A stretch of DNA of 5,241 nucleotides from an uncultured Solobacterium sp. (GTDB lineage: Bacteria; Bacillota_I; Bacilli_A; Erysipelotrichales; Erysipelotrichaceae): NCBI GenBank assembly GCA_937895985.1, contig CALBKL010000219.1, positions 1 to 5,241 on the forward strand, in the 5' to 3' direction. A program made the translations under genes and the position numbers. Shown here one piece after another: positions 1-5,241 of the stretch. Position 1 is the first letter of the stretch. Each line of letters begins with the position of its first letter. Below the pieces are notes generated by a model, which was given only the letters and a program-made list of their open reading frames with translations, searched no databases and was not told the DNA's origin.

Positions 1-944
1 GGTGTATATCCAACCCACTCAGCATTCTGTGACTGAACACTTTCACTGATAATGTAGTCGATAAACTTATTTGCAAGTCCAGGACAGTTGCTATTCTTAG
101 GAATAACCATTGCATCAATCCATACGTTTGTTCCCTGCTTTGGTGCTACCCAACTCATATCCATGTTTTCTGTAAGAACGTTTGTCGCATCGCCAGAATA
201 CATGACCGCAATATCCTTTTCAGCATTTGTCATGCCATCAATCACTTCATCCGTAACATACGCTGGATCCATTGTGGCATTCATCTCAGATAACCATTCA
301 TATGCCTCTTGGATTTCCTTTGGATTATTTGTATTCATCGAATAACCAAGAGCCTTAAATGCAATCATAAAGCCATCACGCTGGGAATCATAGAAGAAGA
401 TTCTTCCCTTGTACTTTGGATTCTTGAGAATATTCCAACCCTGCTCTTCAATATCCTTTTCATCGACTGTTGTCTTGTTATATACAAGACCAACGTTACC
501 CCAGAAATATGGAACTGAATATTCTAACGTTGGATCAAATTCCTTTTGAGACTCTACAACAGATGGATTGAGTAAACCTAGATTTTCATAAGACTTCTTA
601 TCTAGTGGTTGTAACATTTTTTCAGCTAACAACTGTTCAATCATGTAGTCACTAGGCACAAGCACATCGTAGGATGAGCCACCTAATAACTTGGTATACA
701 TCATCTCATTAGACTCGAACATATCGTAGTTTACTTTTGCGTTATACATTGTTTCAAAGTTGGATATTACTCCTTCGCCGATATATTCACCGGCGTTGAA
801 TACATTGATAACGTTACAGCCAAACATCTCTTTTGCATCGCCTACTCGCTCAACCGCACCTTCACCATCTCCACTACATCCAACAAGTGGAGCTACTAGT
901 GCAGCGCATAAAGCTAATTTAGTTAGATTCTGTAATTTGCGCAT
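1..944 (-). CDS. potD: PotD, spermidine/putrescine-binding lipoprotein (3' end cut by window edge)
   Basis: Extracellular solute-binding protein of the PotABCD polyamine ABC importer. The frame is open from ATG at 944 to the left edge (314 complete codons). E. coli PotD has 348 residues, so about 35-45 C-terminal residues are probably missing. Residues 1-23 form a lipoprotein signal peptide: basic start, hydrophobic stretch, lipobox L20-V-G-C23, with Cys23 as the likely lipidation site. Family motifs seen: FNAGEY (49-54), SNEMMYTKL (78-86), VPSDY (96-100), PYFWG (145-149), a D186-S-Q-R-D190 loop, MYSGDA (248-253) and W275-I-D277. W275 and D277 match ligand-binding Trp255 and Asp257 of E. coli PotD. 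The position matching E. coli Trp34 is Ala51. The start overlaps the end of potC by 26 nt and is preceded by AGAAAGG (960-954) with 9-nt spacing. The family assignment is secure; spermidine versus putrescine preference cannot be read from sequence. Confidence 0.95.
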   Translation of the reverse strand, partial: MRKLQNLTKLALCAALVAPLVGCSGDGEGAVERVGDAKEMFGCNVINVFNAGEYIGEGVISNFETMYNAKVNYDMFESNEMMYTKLLGGSSYDVLVPSDYMIEQLLAEKMLQPLDKKSYENLGLLNPSVVESQKEFDPTLEYSVPYFWGNVGLVYNKTTVDEKDIEEQGWNILKNPKYKGRIFFYDSQRDGFMIAFKALGYSMNTNNPKEIQEAYEWLSEMNATMDPAYVTDEVIDGMTNAEKDIAVMYSGDATNVLTENMDMSWVAPKQGTNVWIDAMVIPKNSNCPGLANKFIDYIISESVQSQNAEWVGYT

Positions 945-1734
945 TTAACTTCGCCTTTCTTCTTTCATTGATCATAGGTACAACGTTTACGACAATGAGT
1001 ACAACTGTGATGACATAAACAATAATTGCACTTAACGCATTAATTGTTGGGTTAACACGTTTTACGTTTGCATAAACATAGATAGAGATATTCGAAACAC
1101 CCGGTCCTGTTGTAAACATGGAGATAACGAAGTCATCGAAGGACATCGAGAATGCCACAAGTGCACCCGCAATAATACCACCCTTAATCTGAGGGATGAT
1201 AACCTTCCACATCGCTTGCCATGGAGTACAACCTAAATCTAACGCAGCCTCTGCCATGTTCTTATCGATACGACGTAAACGTGGTAATACAGATAGAATT
1301 ACATAAGGTGTACAGAATGCAATATGCGCCAGCAACATCGTTGTAAAACCTGTTTGAACTCTCAATGATGTAAAGAATAACATTAAGCCAATCGCAGTAA
1401 CGATTTCTGGGTTTAGCATTGGTAAGTTATTTACCTGTTGGAATAACTCACGTGTAATACGCTTAGACTTGGAAAGACCAATTGCTGTGATTGTTCCAAT
1501 GAGTGTAGAAATTAATGTCGCTAGTACTGCACATAAAACCGTGTAATAGATTGCCTCTAAGATAGAACGGTTACTAAACATGTTCTCATACCAACGTAAT
1601 GAGAAACCAGTAAAGCGAGTAAGTGATTTAGAACGGTTGAAACTAAAGAATACTACATAGAGAATTGGCAAATAGAAGAATGCCAAGATGAGGGCAAGAT
1701 ATAACTTCCCGAAAATAGAATTTTTCTTTTCCAT
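919..1734 (-). CDS. potC: PotC, polyamine ABC transporter permease
   Basis: Inner-membrane permease (271 aa) that pairs with PotB to form the polyamine channel. It has a short basic cytoplasmic N-terminus and about six hydrophobic segments (roughly 11-31, 62-87, 108-125, 130-150, 183-205, 232-254). The BPD_transp_1 EAA loop, which docks onto the ATPase, is clear: E162-A-A-L-D-L-G168 running to I179-I-P181. The motif SFDDFVIS (198-205), followed by F207 and TTGPG (208-212), is typical of PotC rather than PotB. Length agrees with E. coli PotC (264 aa). The C-terminus is a charged tail. The ATG overlaps the potB stop as TAATG, and a strong AGAGGAGG lies 7 nt upstream inside the potB coding sequence, so translation is probably coupled to potB. 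The 3' end overlaps the start of potD by 26 nt. Nothing looks broken. Confidence 0.96.
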   Translation of the reverse strand: MEKKNSIFGKLYLALILAFFYLPILYVVFFSFNRSKSLTRFTGFSLRWYENMFSNRSILEAIYYTVLCAVLATLISTLIGTITAIGLSKSKRITRELFQQVNNLPMLNPEIVTAIGLMLFFTSLRVQTGFTTMLLAHIAFCTPYVILSVLPRLRRIDKNMAEAALDLGCTPWQAMWKVIIPQIKGGIIAGALVAFSMSFDDFVISMFTTGPGVSNISIYVYANVKRVNPTINALSAIIVYVITVVLIVVNVVPMINERRKAKLNAQITESN

Positions 1735-2519
1735 TAGTCTGCCTCCTCTGCTGGCTCTTTATCTAGTTTCTTTGTAACATACATCGAAATTAAGATAATG
1801 ATTGCCATAATTAAACTGATAGCAGAACCAAAGTTCCAGTCACCAGTCTTGATAAAGTAATCTTCAATCAAATTACCAATCAATACATACTGACCACCAC
1901 CAAGTAGCTTAGGAATAAAGAAACTAGATACTGCTGGCAAGAATACCAAAGTAATACCACTTACAACACCACTTAAAGAAAGTGGTAATGTGACACGTAA
2001 GAATGTCTGCTTATTATCCGCACCTAAGTCGCTAGCCGCAATCAATAAATTCGTATCAATCTTAGAAAGAGCTGTATAAATTTGTAGAATCATAAACGGC
2101 AAGAAGTTATATACCATACCGATATATACTCTAACTTCACTGCTAAAGCCAAACCAGCCTAAAATACCCTTCCATGCATACGTACGTACAAGCATGTTGA
2201 TCCACATAGGTAGTGTAATAAGTAATACCATAATTGCTTGTGAACCGCTCTTTAGCTTCGCCATGATATATGCAGTTGGATAACCAACAAGAATACAAAT
2301 TGCAGTCGTAACGAAAGCCATCTTTAAACTACGCCATAATACACTTGGGAAAATCGTATCATTGAAGAAACGTGTAAAATTTTCAAATGTAAATTGAAGT
2401 GTTAAAACGGAATTACCCTTTACTGTCATTGCATACATGACAATCATGAACATCGGAATGACAATCATAATCATCATCCACACAAAATACGGATAGATTA
2501 ATTTATTAAATGACTTCAT
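1734..2519 (-). CDS. potB: PotB, polyamine ABC transporter permease
   Basis: Membrane permease partner of PotC (261 aa). Hydrophobic segments fall at about 9-31, 64-87, 96-112, 131-152, 184-207 and 231-249. Family marks are LPMWINMLVRTYAW (103-116), MVYNFLPFMIL (135-145) and an EAA-type loop, I160-A-A-S-D-L-G166 to T177-L-P179, whose leading Glu is replaced by Ile. The stretch between RTYAW and MVYNFLP is only about 18 residues (117-134). In PotB proteins as I remember them it is some 15-20 residues longer, which would explain the short overall length (E. coli PotB is about 275 aa). The start at 2519 lies 6 nt after the potA stop and has only a weak ribosome binding site (GATGGG, about 11 nt upstream, inside the last potA codons). 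Translation therefore probably depends on ribosomes finishing potA. The C-terminus ends in an acidic tail that also carries the potC ribosome binding site. Confidence 0.95.
   Translation of the reverse strand: MKSFNKLIYPYFVWMMIMIVIPMFMIVMYAMTVKGNSVLTLQFTFENFTRFFNDTIFPSVLWRSLKMAFVTTAICILVGYPTAYIMAKLKSGSQAIMVLLITLPMWINMLVRTYAWKGILGWFGFSSEVRVYIGMVYNFLPFMILQIYTALSKIDTNLLIAASDLGADNKQTFLRVTLPLSLSGVVSGITLVFLPAVSSFFIPKLLGGGQYVLIGNLIEDYFIKTGDWNFGSAISLIMAIIILISMYVTKKLDKEPAEEAD
1742..1749 (-). promoter_or_regulatory. Strong Shine-Dalgarno of potC inside the potB 3' end
   Basis: AGAGGAGG lies 7 nt before the potC ATG and is embedded in the last codons of potB, encoding part of its EEA tail. Together with the TAATG stop-start overlap it points to stop-restart coupling that would keep the two permease subunits in balance. 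Confidence 0.75.
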
Positions 2520-2525
2520 TGCACA

Positions 2526-4094
2526 TTAACCCATCTTTCTCATAACGTGGATATCCTCAGGATTCCACTCTAATCCAATTCTTTCACCTGCTTCAATCTT
2601 ATCTGTAGTTTCAATCTTTAACTCACGGCCCTGTGTAGAGAATGTAATCTGGTAATCACCTTCTGTGATGTTTTCATCATCAAAGTCATACTTCACATCC
2701 CAGATTTCAACACGAGAATCATCCTCAATATTCCAAGCATACGCATCCGCCCAACGAATCAAGTCTGTATCTAGCGCTACAGATTCCTTGATTTCATCAA
2801 CCGTACGATAGAAATCAAATGCCTGAATACCTTCCTCATTGTCCACATCTTCAACTGCTGTTGGCTTAACTACATTGATCTTAACTGTAATCTTTGTACC
2901 TGCACCAGTAGCGAATGTACATGAGTATGTACCAATTTCTTTCTTCACATCATATTCTACATGTGTTAAGGAAACATCCTCACCCTCATCTGTCCATGCT
3001 TGCGCATTTGCACGTGCGATAACTTCAGAGTCTGTTAATTGATCTACGTCTTCAAGGTCCATTGTAAAGGAAGACGCACTAATACGTTCTTTCGCTTCCT
3101 TATTGATGACGTCATGTTCTCCTGTTACATGCATGGTAACCGTCTTAGATGTACCAGATGATGTTTCTACGATGACTTCATAGTGAACACCCTTGAATAA
3201 TACAGACTTAACTTCACCATTTAATAAGCCACGGTTTCTAGCAACGATGTCGATATCTTCAGGACGAATTACAATATCAACAGCTTCATTTTCACCAAAG
3301 CCATAGTCTACACACTCGTAATCTACATCATCAAAGTTAACAAGGTTATCCTTCTTCATCACACCATCGATGATATTAGAGTCACCAATGAAACTTGCAC
3401 AGTACTGGTTAGTTGGTTCGTTATAAACTTCTGTAGGAGAACCAACCTGCTCAATATCACCATCCTTTAAGATAACAATCTTATCAGACATTGTTAGAGC
3501 TTCTTCTTGGTCGTGTGTAACGAAGATAAATGTGATACCTACCTCGCGCTGAATCTCCTTTAATTCAAGTTGCATTTCCTTACGAAGATTCTTATCTAAC
3601 GCACTTAAAGATTCATCTAATAATAGAACTTTTGGTTCATTGACAAGCGCACGCGCAATCGCTACACGCTGTTGTTGTCCACCTGACATCATTGTGACAT
3701 CACGATGTTCAAATCCCTCTAAACCAACAAGAGAAATCATACGACGTACTTTCTGGTCGATGATGTCCTTTGGCTGCTTCTTAATCTTTAAACCAAATGC
3801 AATATTGTCATAAACATCTAAGTGTGGGAACAATGCATAATGTTGGAACACTGTGTTTACATCACGCTTGTATGCAGGAATGCGAGCGATATCCTCACCA
3901 TCCATGATGACATGACCTTCTGTTGGTTCAATAAAACCAGCAATAATACGTAAGAGCGTTGTCTTACCACAACCAGATGGTCCAAGTAACGTTACGAACT
4001 CATTTTCATAAATATCTAATGAAATCCCCTTTAGTACGACTTGGTTGTCAAAAGTCTTTACAACATTTTTTACTTCAATCAATTTCTTTGCCAT
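2526..4094 (-). CDS. potA: PotA, polyamine ABC transporter ATPase with enlarged C-terminal domain
   Basis: Cytoplasmic ATPase of the PotABCD importer (522 aa). The N-terminal ABC domain (about 4-240) is complete: Walker A GPSGCGKT (38-45), Q-loop Gln84 in [10 protein letters not shown], signature MSGGQ (136-140), Walker B LLLDE (157-161), D-loop SALD (164-167) and switch His194 in [19 protein letters not shown] with Ser rather than Pro after the catalytic Glu161 is also what I recall in E. coli PotA. A TOBE_2 domain begins near IRPEDIDIV (276-284) and ends with [11 protein letters not shown] (507-517). Between its two halves lies an acidic insertion of about 170 residues holding two diverged Ig-like repeats, listed separately. 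E. coli PotA has 378 aa, so the protein is about 145 residues too long. The reading frame and both TOBE flanks are intact, so this is a domain insertion and not a frameshift. The gene starts 13 nt after the regulator gene, with AGGGAG at 4107-4102 and 7-nt spacing. Confidence 0.95.
   Translation of the reverse strand: MAKKLIEVKNVVKTFDNQVVLKGISLDIYENEFVTLLGPSGCGKTTLLRIIAGFIEPTEGHVIMDGEDIARIPAYKRDVNTVFQHYALFPHLDVYDNIAFGLKIKKQPKDIIDQKVRRMISLVGLEGFEHRDVTMMSGGQQQRVAIARALVNEPKVLLLDESLSALDKNLRKEMQLELKEIQREVGITFIFVTHDQEEALTMSDKIVILKDGDIEQVGSPTEVYNEPTNQYCASFIGDSNIIDGVMKKDNLVNFDDVDYECVDYGFGENEAVDIVIRPEDIDIVARNRGLLNGEVKSVLFKGVHYEVIVETSSGTSKTVTMHVTGEHDVINKEAKERISASSFTMDLEDVDQLTDSEVIARANAQAWTDEGEDVSLTHVEYDVKKEIGTYSCTFATGAGTKITVKINVVKPTAVEDVDNEEGIQAFDFYRTVDEIKESVALDTDLIRWADAYAWNIEDDSRVEIWDVKYDFDDENITEGDYQITFSTQGRELKIETTDKIEAGERIGLEWNPEDIHVMRKMG
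2610..2816 (-). repeat. Repeat copy B of the PotA insertion (protein level)
   Basis: Encodes PotA residues about 427-495. The same pattern as copy A occurs about 87-91 residues further on: W454 matches W367, Y469 matches Y381 and G479-D-Y481 matches G388-T-Y390. It differs by a longer acidic loop (DDENITEGD, 472-480), and its last strand appears to continue into the TOBE C-terminal half. Confidence 0.65.
2871..3074 (-). repeat. Repeat copy A of the PotA insertion (protein level)
   Basis: Encodes PotA residues about 341-408. It shares with copy B a helix-like AxAxAW block, a VxYD strand, a GxYxxTFxT turn-strand and a final KI-containing strand. The two copies have little DNA identity, so the duplication is old or the copies were acquired separately. 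Confidence 0.65.
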
Positions 4095-4107
4095 GTCTAT
4101 TCTCCCT

Positions 4108-4650
4108 CTAAAATTCCGGTGGCGTGCTAATCCAAAGCACTTCTGCTGATTGTTTACTACGATTTTCTAAATAGTGCGCTACGTCCCCACGGATATAGAA
4201 AGTATCCCCTCGTCTTACGACAGCGCCTTTTTTGTATCCCTCTCTTACGAGATAAATACGTCCACTTAATACATATCCAAATTCTTCCCCTTGGTGTGGT
4301 TCAATTTGTTTTGAACAAGTACCAGGTTGAAGTTGTAGGATGATGGGTTCCATATCATTCTTCTGTGCATTCGGAACAATCCAATGAGTTGTTACACCAT
4401 CCTGTTCATCAACGAACACATCCTCTGGTGTAAAGACAATCTTCTCTTCATGTTCTTCCGCAAAAAAGCGTGACATATCAACCCCAAGAGCTTCCGCAAT
4501 ATCTGCTAGTGTCTGAATGGATGGAGATGTTAAATTTCGCTCCAGCTGTGACAAGAAGCCCTTCGTCAGTTCTGTTCTTGAGGCCAATTCTTCTAGCGTC
4601 AGGTCATTCTTGATTCGTAGCTGCTTTATGCGATGTCCGATATCTATCAT
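4108..4650 (-). CDS. XRE-family regulator with C-terminal cupin domain, probable polyamine-uptake regulator
   Basis: Transcription factor of 180 aa with a DNA-binding head and a small-molecule-binding cupin tail, like the PuuR-type polyamine regulators in layout. The helix-turn-helix covers about residues 4-60 ([16 protein letters not shown] at 17-23; [11 protein letters not shown] at 28-38; [15 protein letters not shown] at 43-57). A linker of about 40 residues follows, then a cupin_2 barrel (about 103-175) with [13 protein letters not shown] (118-130) and second-motif His159. His119, Glu123 and His159 could hold a metal or ligand, but the first of the two usual histidines in motif 1 is Glu117. 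The ATG at 4650 was chosen over one at 4662 because the upstream ATG would put the AGGAGG ribosome binding site inside the coding region and has no site of its own. It is the first gene of the pot operon, 13 nt before potA. Control of its own promoter through the inverted repeat at 4665-4681 is inferred. Whether it represses or activates is unknown. Confidence 0.9.
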   Translation of the reverse strand: MIDIGHRIKQLRIKNDLTLEELASRTELTKGFLSQLERNLTSPSIQTLADIAEALGVDMSRFFAEEHEEKIVFTPEDVFVDEQDGVTTHWIVPNAQKNDMEPIILQLQPGTCSKQIEPHQGEEFGYVLSGRIYLVREGYKKGAVVRRGDTFYIRGDVAHYLENRSKQSAEVLWISTPPEF

Positions 4651-4653
4651 AAT

Positions 4654-4659
4654 CCTCCT
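4654..4659 (-). promoter_or_regulatory. Shine-Dalgarno AGGAGG deciding the regulator start
   Basis: A perfect AGGAGG lies 3 nt before the ATG at 4650 and directly after an in-frame ATG at 4662. The 3-nt spacing is short, but no other site is present upstream of 4662, so initiation at 4650 is preferred. The difference is only four residues (MRRI). Confidence 0.7.
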
Positions 4660-4664
4660 CATTT

Positions 4665-4681
4665 GTTTAGTTTTACTAAAC
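4665..4681. promoter_or_regulatory. Perfect inverted repeat, candidate operator of the XRE-cupin regulator
   Basis: GTTTAGT-TTT-ACTAAAC has two exact 7-bp arms around a 3-nt centre. It sits about 24-40 nt downstream of the predicted transcription start and ends 5 nt before the AGGAGG of the regulator gene. Size and symmetry suit a dimeric XRE protein, and the place suits autorepression by blocking elongation or initiation. In RNA it could also fold as a weak AU-rich hairpin. I saw no second copy in the window. Confidence 0.6.
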
Positions 4682-4710
4682 TATTTATTAACAGTAACAA
4701 AACAATAATA

Positions 4711-4738
4711 ATTATATGTAATTCAAGACGAAAATCAA
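4711..4738 (-). promoter_or_regulatory. Sigma-A type promoter of the regulator-potABCD operon
   Basis: Read on the minus strand, TTGATT (4738-4733, 4 of 6 to consensus) and a perfect TATAAT (4716-4711) are separated by 16 nt. Transcription would start near 4704, giving a leader of about 54 nt before the regulator ATG. The position between the methyltransferase stop and the regulator, and the A-tracts just upstream, support it. It is the only convincing promoter seen for the five-gene unit. Confidence 0.7.
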
Positions 4739-4741
4739 TAG

Positions 4742-4766
4742 TTTTTTAAACTTTTTATGGTTTTTT
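4742..4766 (-). promoter_or_regulatory. Phased A-tracts, UP-element-like region
   Basis: Three A-tracts on the minus strand (4766-4761, 4756-4752 and 4747-4742) have centres 9.5 bp apart, about one helical turn. They lie at about -38 to -62 from the predicted start, where the alpha-subunit of RNA polymerase contacts UP elements. The region overlaps the last codons and stop of the methyltransferase gene and includes a 10-nt direct repeat (GTTTTTTAAA on the plus strand at 4741 and 4760). Curvature and promoter stimulation are inferred. Confidence 0.45.
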
Positions 4767-5241
4767 AAAAATAGCCAATGTTGCTTCAATATCTTTTGGA
4801 ATATTATATTTTTTACACCACTCGTCAACGGCCTTTGATGCTCCGGGTAACGCCTGATTACCATAATCATCAACAACAATAACCGCCCCACTCTCAAGAT
4901 TATTCCATATTAAATTAAGTGGGTCTAAAATTGAATCATAATAATCTCCGTCCAAAAAAGCAAAGCTAATTTTCGAAGGGATTTGTTCTCGCGAAATCTG
5001 ATTAAACCAACCTTTTGTGATTTTTGGCTTTTTTTTAACATTCGCTTTTCTTAAATTCGAAATAAGCTGTTTTTTGCTTGCACAAAGCTCACCCTTTTTA
5101 AAATCCTCACCCAATGAATTTATATCTTCAACGGATTTCTCCGGAAGACCCTCAAAAGAATCATATAGCCAAAGATGCTTTTCACTGTTCCATTCCTCAA
5201 TCTTTTTCGCCAAAAAAACACTAGTAGTTCCGACATAGCAT
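4755..5241 (-). CDS. TylF/MycF-family O-methyltransferase, C-terminal part (5' end beyond window)
   Basis: SAM-dependent O-methyltransferase; family members methylate sugar hydroxyls in macrolides, polysaccharides or other glycoconjugates. The frame is open to the right edge. A TTG at 5213 could be read as a start, but the nine upstream codons (CYVGTTSVF) continue a typical SAM-binding motif I, so the true start is outside the window. In the visible 161 residues: YVGTTSVFLAKK (2-13), the acidic-loop motif YDSFEGLPE (26-34), GWF (77-79), LDGDYYDS (96-103), VVDDYG (122-127) and AVDEW (137-141). The DGD and DDYG aspartates correspond to the metal-binding acids of MycF-type enzymes. Rows 4801-5220 count to about 35% GC, against about 42% in two rows of potA, which fits a glycan-type accessory locus. 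It ends 104 bp before the regulator start with no hairpin terminator visible. The substrate cannot be told, and a polyamine role is not suggested. Confidence 0.88.
   Translation of the reverse strand, partial: CYVGTTSVFLAKKIEEWNSEKHLWLYDSFEGLPEKSVEDINSLGEDFKKGELCASKKQLISNLRKANVKKKPKITKGWFNQISREQIPSKISFAFLDGDYYDSILDPLNLIWNNLESGAVIVVDDYGNQALPGASKAVDEWCKKYNIPKDIEATLAIFKKP

Larger units (their letters stand above)
2610..3143 (-). other. Acidic insertion within the PotA TOBE domain, with two Ig-like repeats
   Basis: This part of potA encodes residues about 318-495, which have no counterpart in standard PotA. It falls between the TOBE strand pair ending near [10 protein letters not shown] (308-316) and the closing strand around [10 protein letters not shown]. 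Two copies of one pattern are visible. Copy A (about 341-408) has A362-N-A-Q-A-W367, V379-E-Y-D382, G388-T-Y390, T393-F-A-T396 and VKI (404-406). Copy B (about 427-495) has A449-D-A-Y-A-W454, V467-K-Y-D470, G479-D-Y481, T484-F-S-T487 and LKI (492-494). The G-x-Y-x-x-T-F-x-T pattern followed by a beta strand is characteristic of bacterial Ig-like modules. Residues 341-500 hold 39 Asp/Glu and 14 Lys/Arg. Limits are approximate because copy B seems to run directly into the last TOBE strands. The repeat is read from sequence; the Ig-like fold is inference. Confidence 0.75.

Noticed and set aside
88..948. Plus-strand open frames (88-345, 309-518, 760-948)
   Set aside because: They lie antisense to potD, which is open over the whole region with a lipobox and clear family motifs. 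The plus-strand translations show no recognisable domain and no good ribosome binding sites.
2839..3042. Plus-strand open frame antisense to the PotA insertion
   Set aside because: Low-complexity Ser/Thr/Val-rich translation expected from the complement of acidic codons. The minus-strand potA frame is continuous and shows the internal repeats.
2526..3143. Frameshift or assembly error as the cause of the long potA
   Set aside because: The frame is continuous, the insertion shows an ordered internal repeat, and the TOBE end ([11 protein letters not shown]) is recovered in the same frame.
4517..4708. Plus-strand open frame over the regulator start and promoter
   Set aside because: Antisense to the helix-turn-helix region and the promoter, with no family resemblance.
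4651..4710. Riboswitch or attenuator in the operon leader
   Set aside because: The leader is only about 54 nt with a single AU-rich 7-bp palindrome. It is too short and simple for known riboswitch classes, and the palindrome is better explained as a protein operator.
4741..4770. Rho-independent terminator after the methyltransferase
   Set aside because: There are T-runs and a 10-nt direct repeat but no GC-containing inverted repeat; any stem would be all A-U. Treated as A-tracts instead.
4712..4897. Minus-strand open frame of 61 codons overlapping the methyltransferase 3' end
   Set aside because: Out of frame with the methyltransferase, whose DDYG and AVDEW motifs lie in the competing frame. 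The translation looks like random AT-rich sequence.
5211..5213. TTG at 5213 as the start of the methyltransferase
   Set aside because: The frame stays open to the window edge, and the upstream codons complete a SAM-binding motif (CYVGTTSVF), so the gene is truncated by the window and does not start here.

Overview
The window is a minus-strand polyamine-uptake locus of a low-GC Gram-positive bacterium (Bacillota). The signs are about 35-42% GC in rows counted by hand, strong AGGAGG-type ribosome binding sites, a lipoprotein-type binding protein and an XRE-cupin regulator next to potABCD. The style of the proteins recalls Erysipelotrichia-like gut or oral Firmicutes, but that placement is a guess from memory.

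Layout, read in the direction of transcription (right to left). At the right edge (5241-4755) is the 3' part of a TylF/MycF-type O-methyltransferase gene. It is AT-rich and functionally unrelated to the rest. A short intergenic region (4754-4651) follows, holding three phased A-tracts, a good sigma-A promoter (TTGATT-16-TATAAT), a perfect 7-bp inverted repeat (candidate operator) and a strong Shine-Dalgarno. Then comes a tight five-gene operon: XRE-cupin regulator, potA (ATPase), potB and potC (permeases), potD (substrate-binding lipoprotein, cut by the left edge). Gaps between genes run from +13 nt to -26 nt, so the genes are very probably co-transcribed and partly translationally coupled.

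How it works together: PotD captures spermidine or putrescine outside the membrane, PotB and PotC form the channel, and a PotA dimer hydrolyses ATP. The regulator at the head of the operon probably senses polyamine or a related ligand through its cupin domain and controls its own promoter.

The most unusual element is in PotA. It is 522 residues, against roughly 350-380 for the family. The extra length is an acidic insertion inside the C-terminal TOBE domain, made of two diverged copies of a beta-rich, Ig-like repeat of a style usually met in secreted or surface proteins. PotA is cytoplasmic, so this is unexpected and may be a regulatory or polycation-sensing add-on. Lesser oddities are a PotD pocket lacking the tryptophan equivalent to E. 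coli Trp34, and a PotB that seems to lack part of a loop. No RNA genes, CRISPR arrays, insertion sequences or clear terminators were seen.
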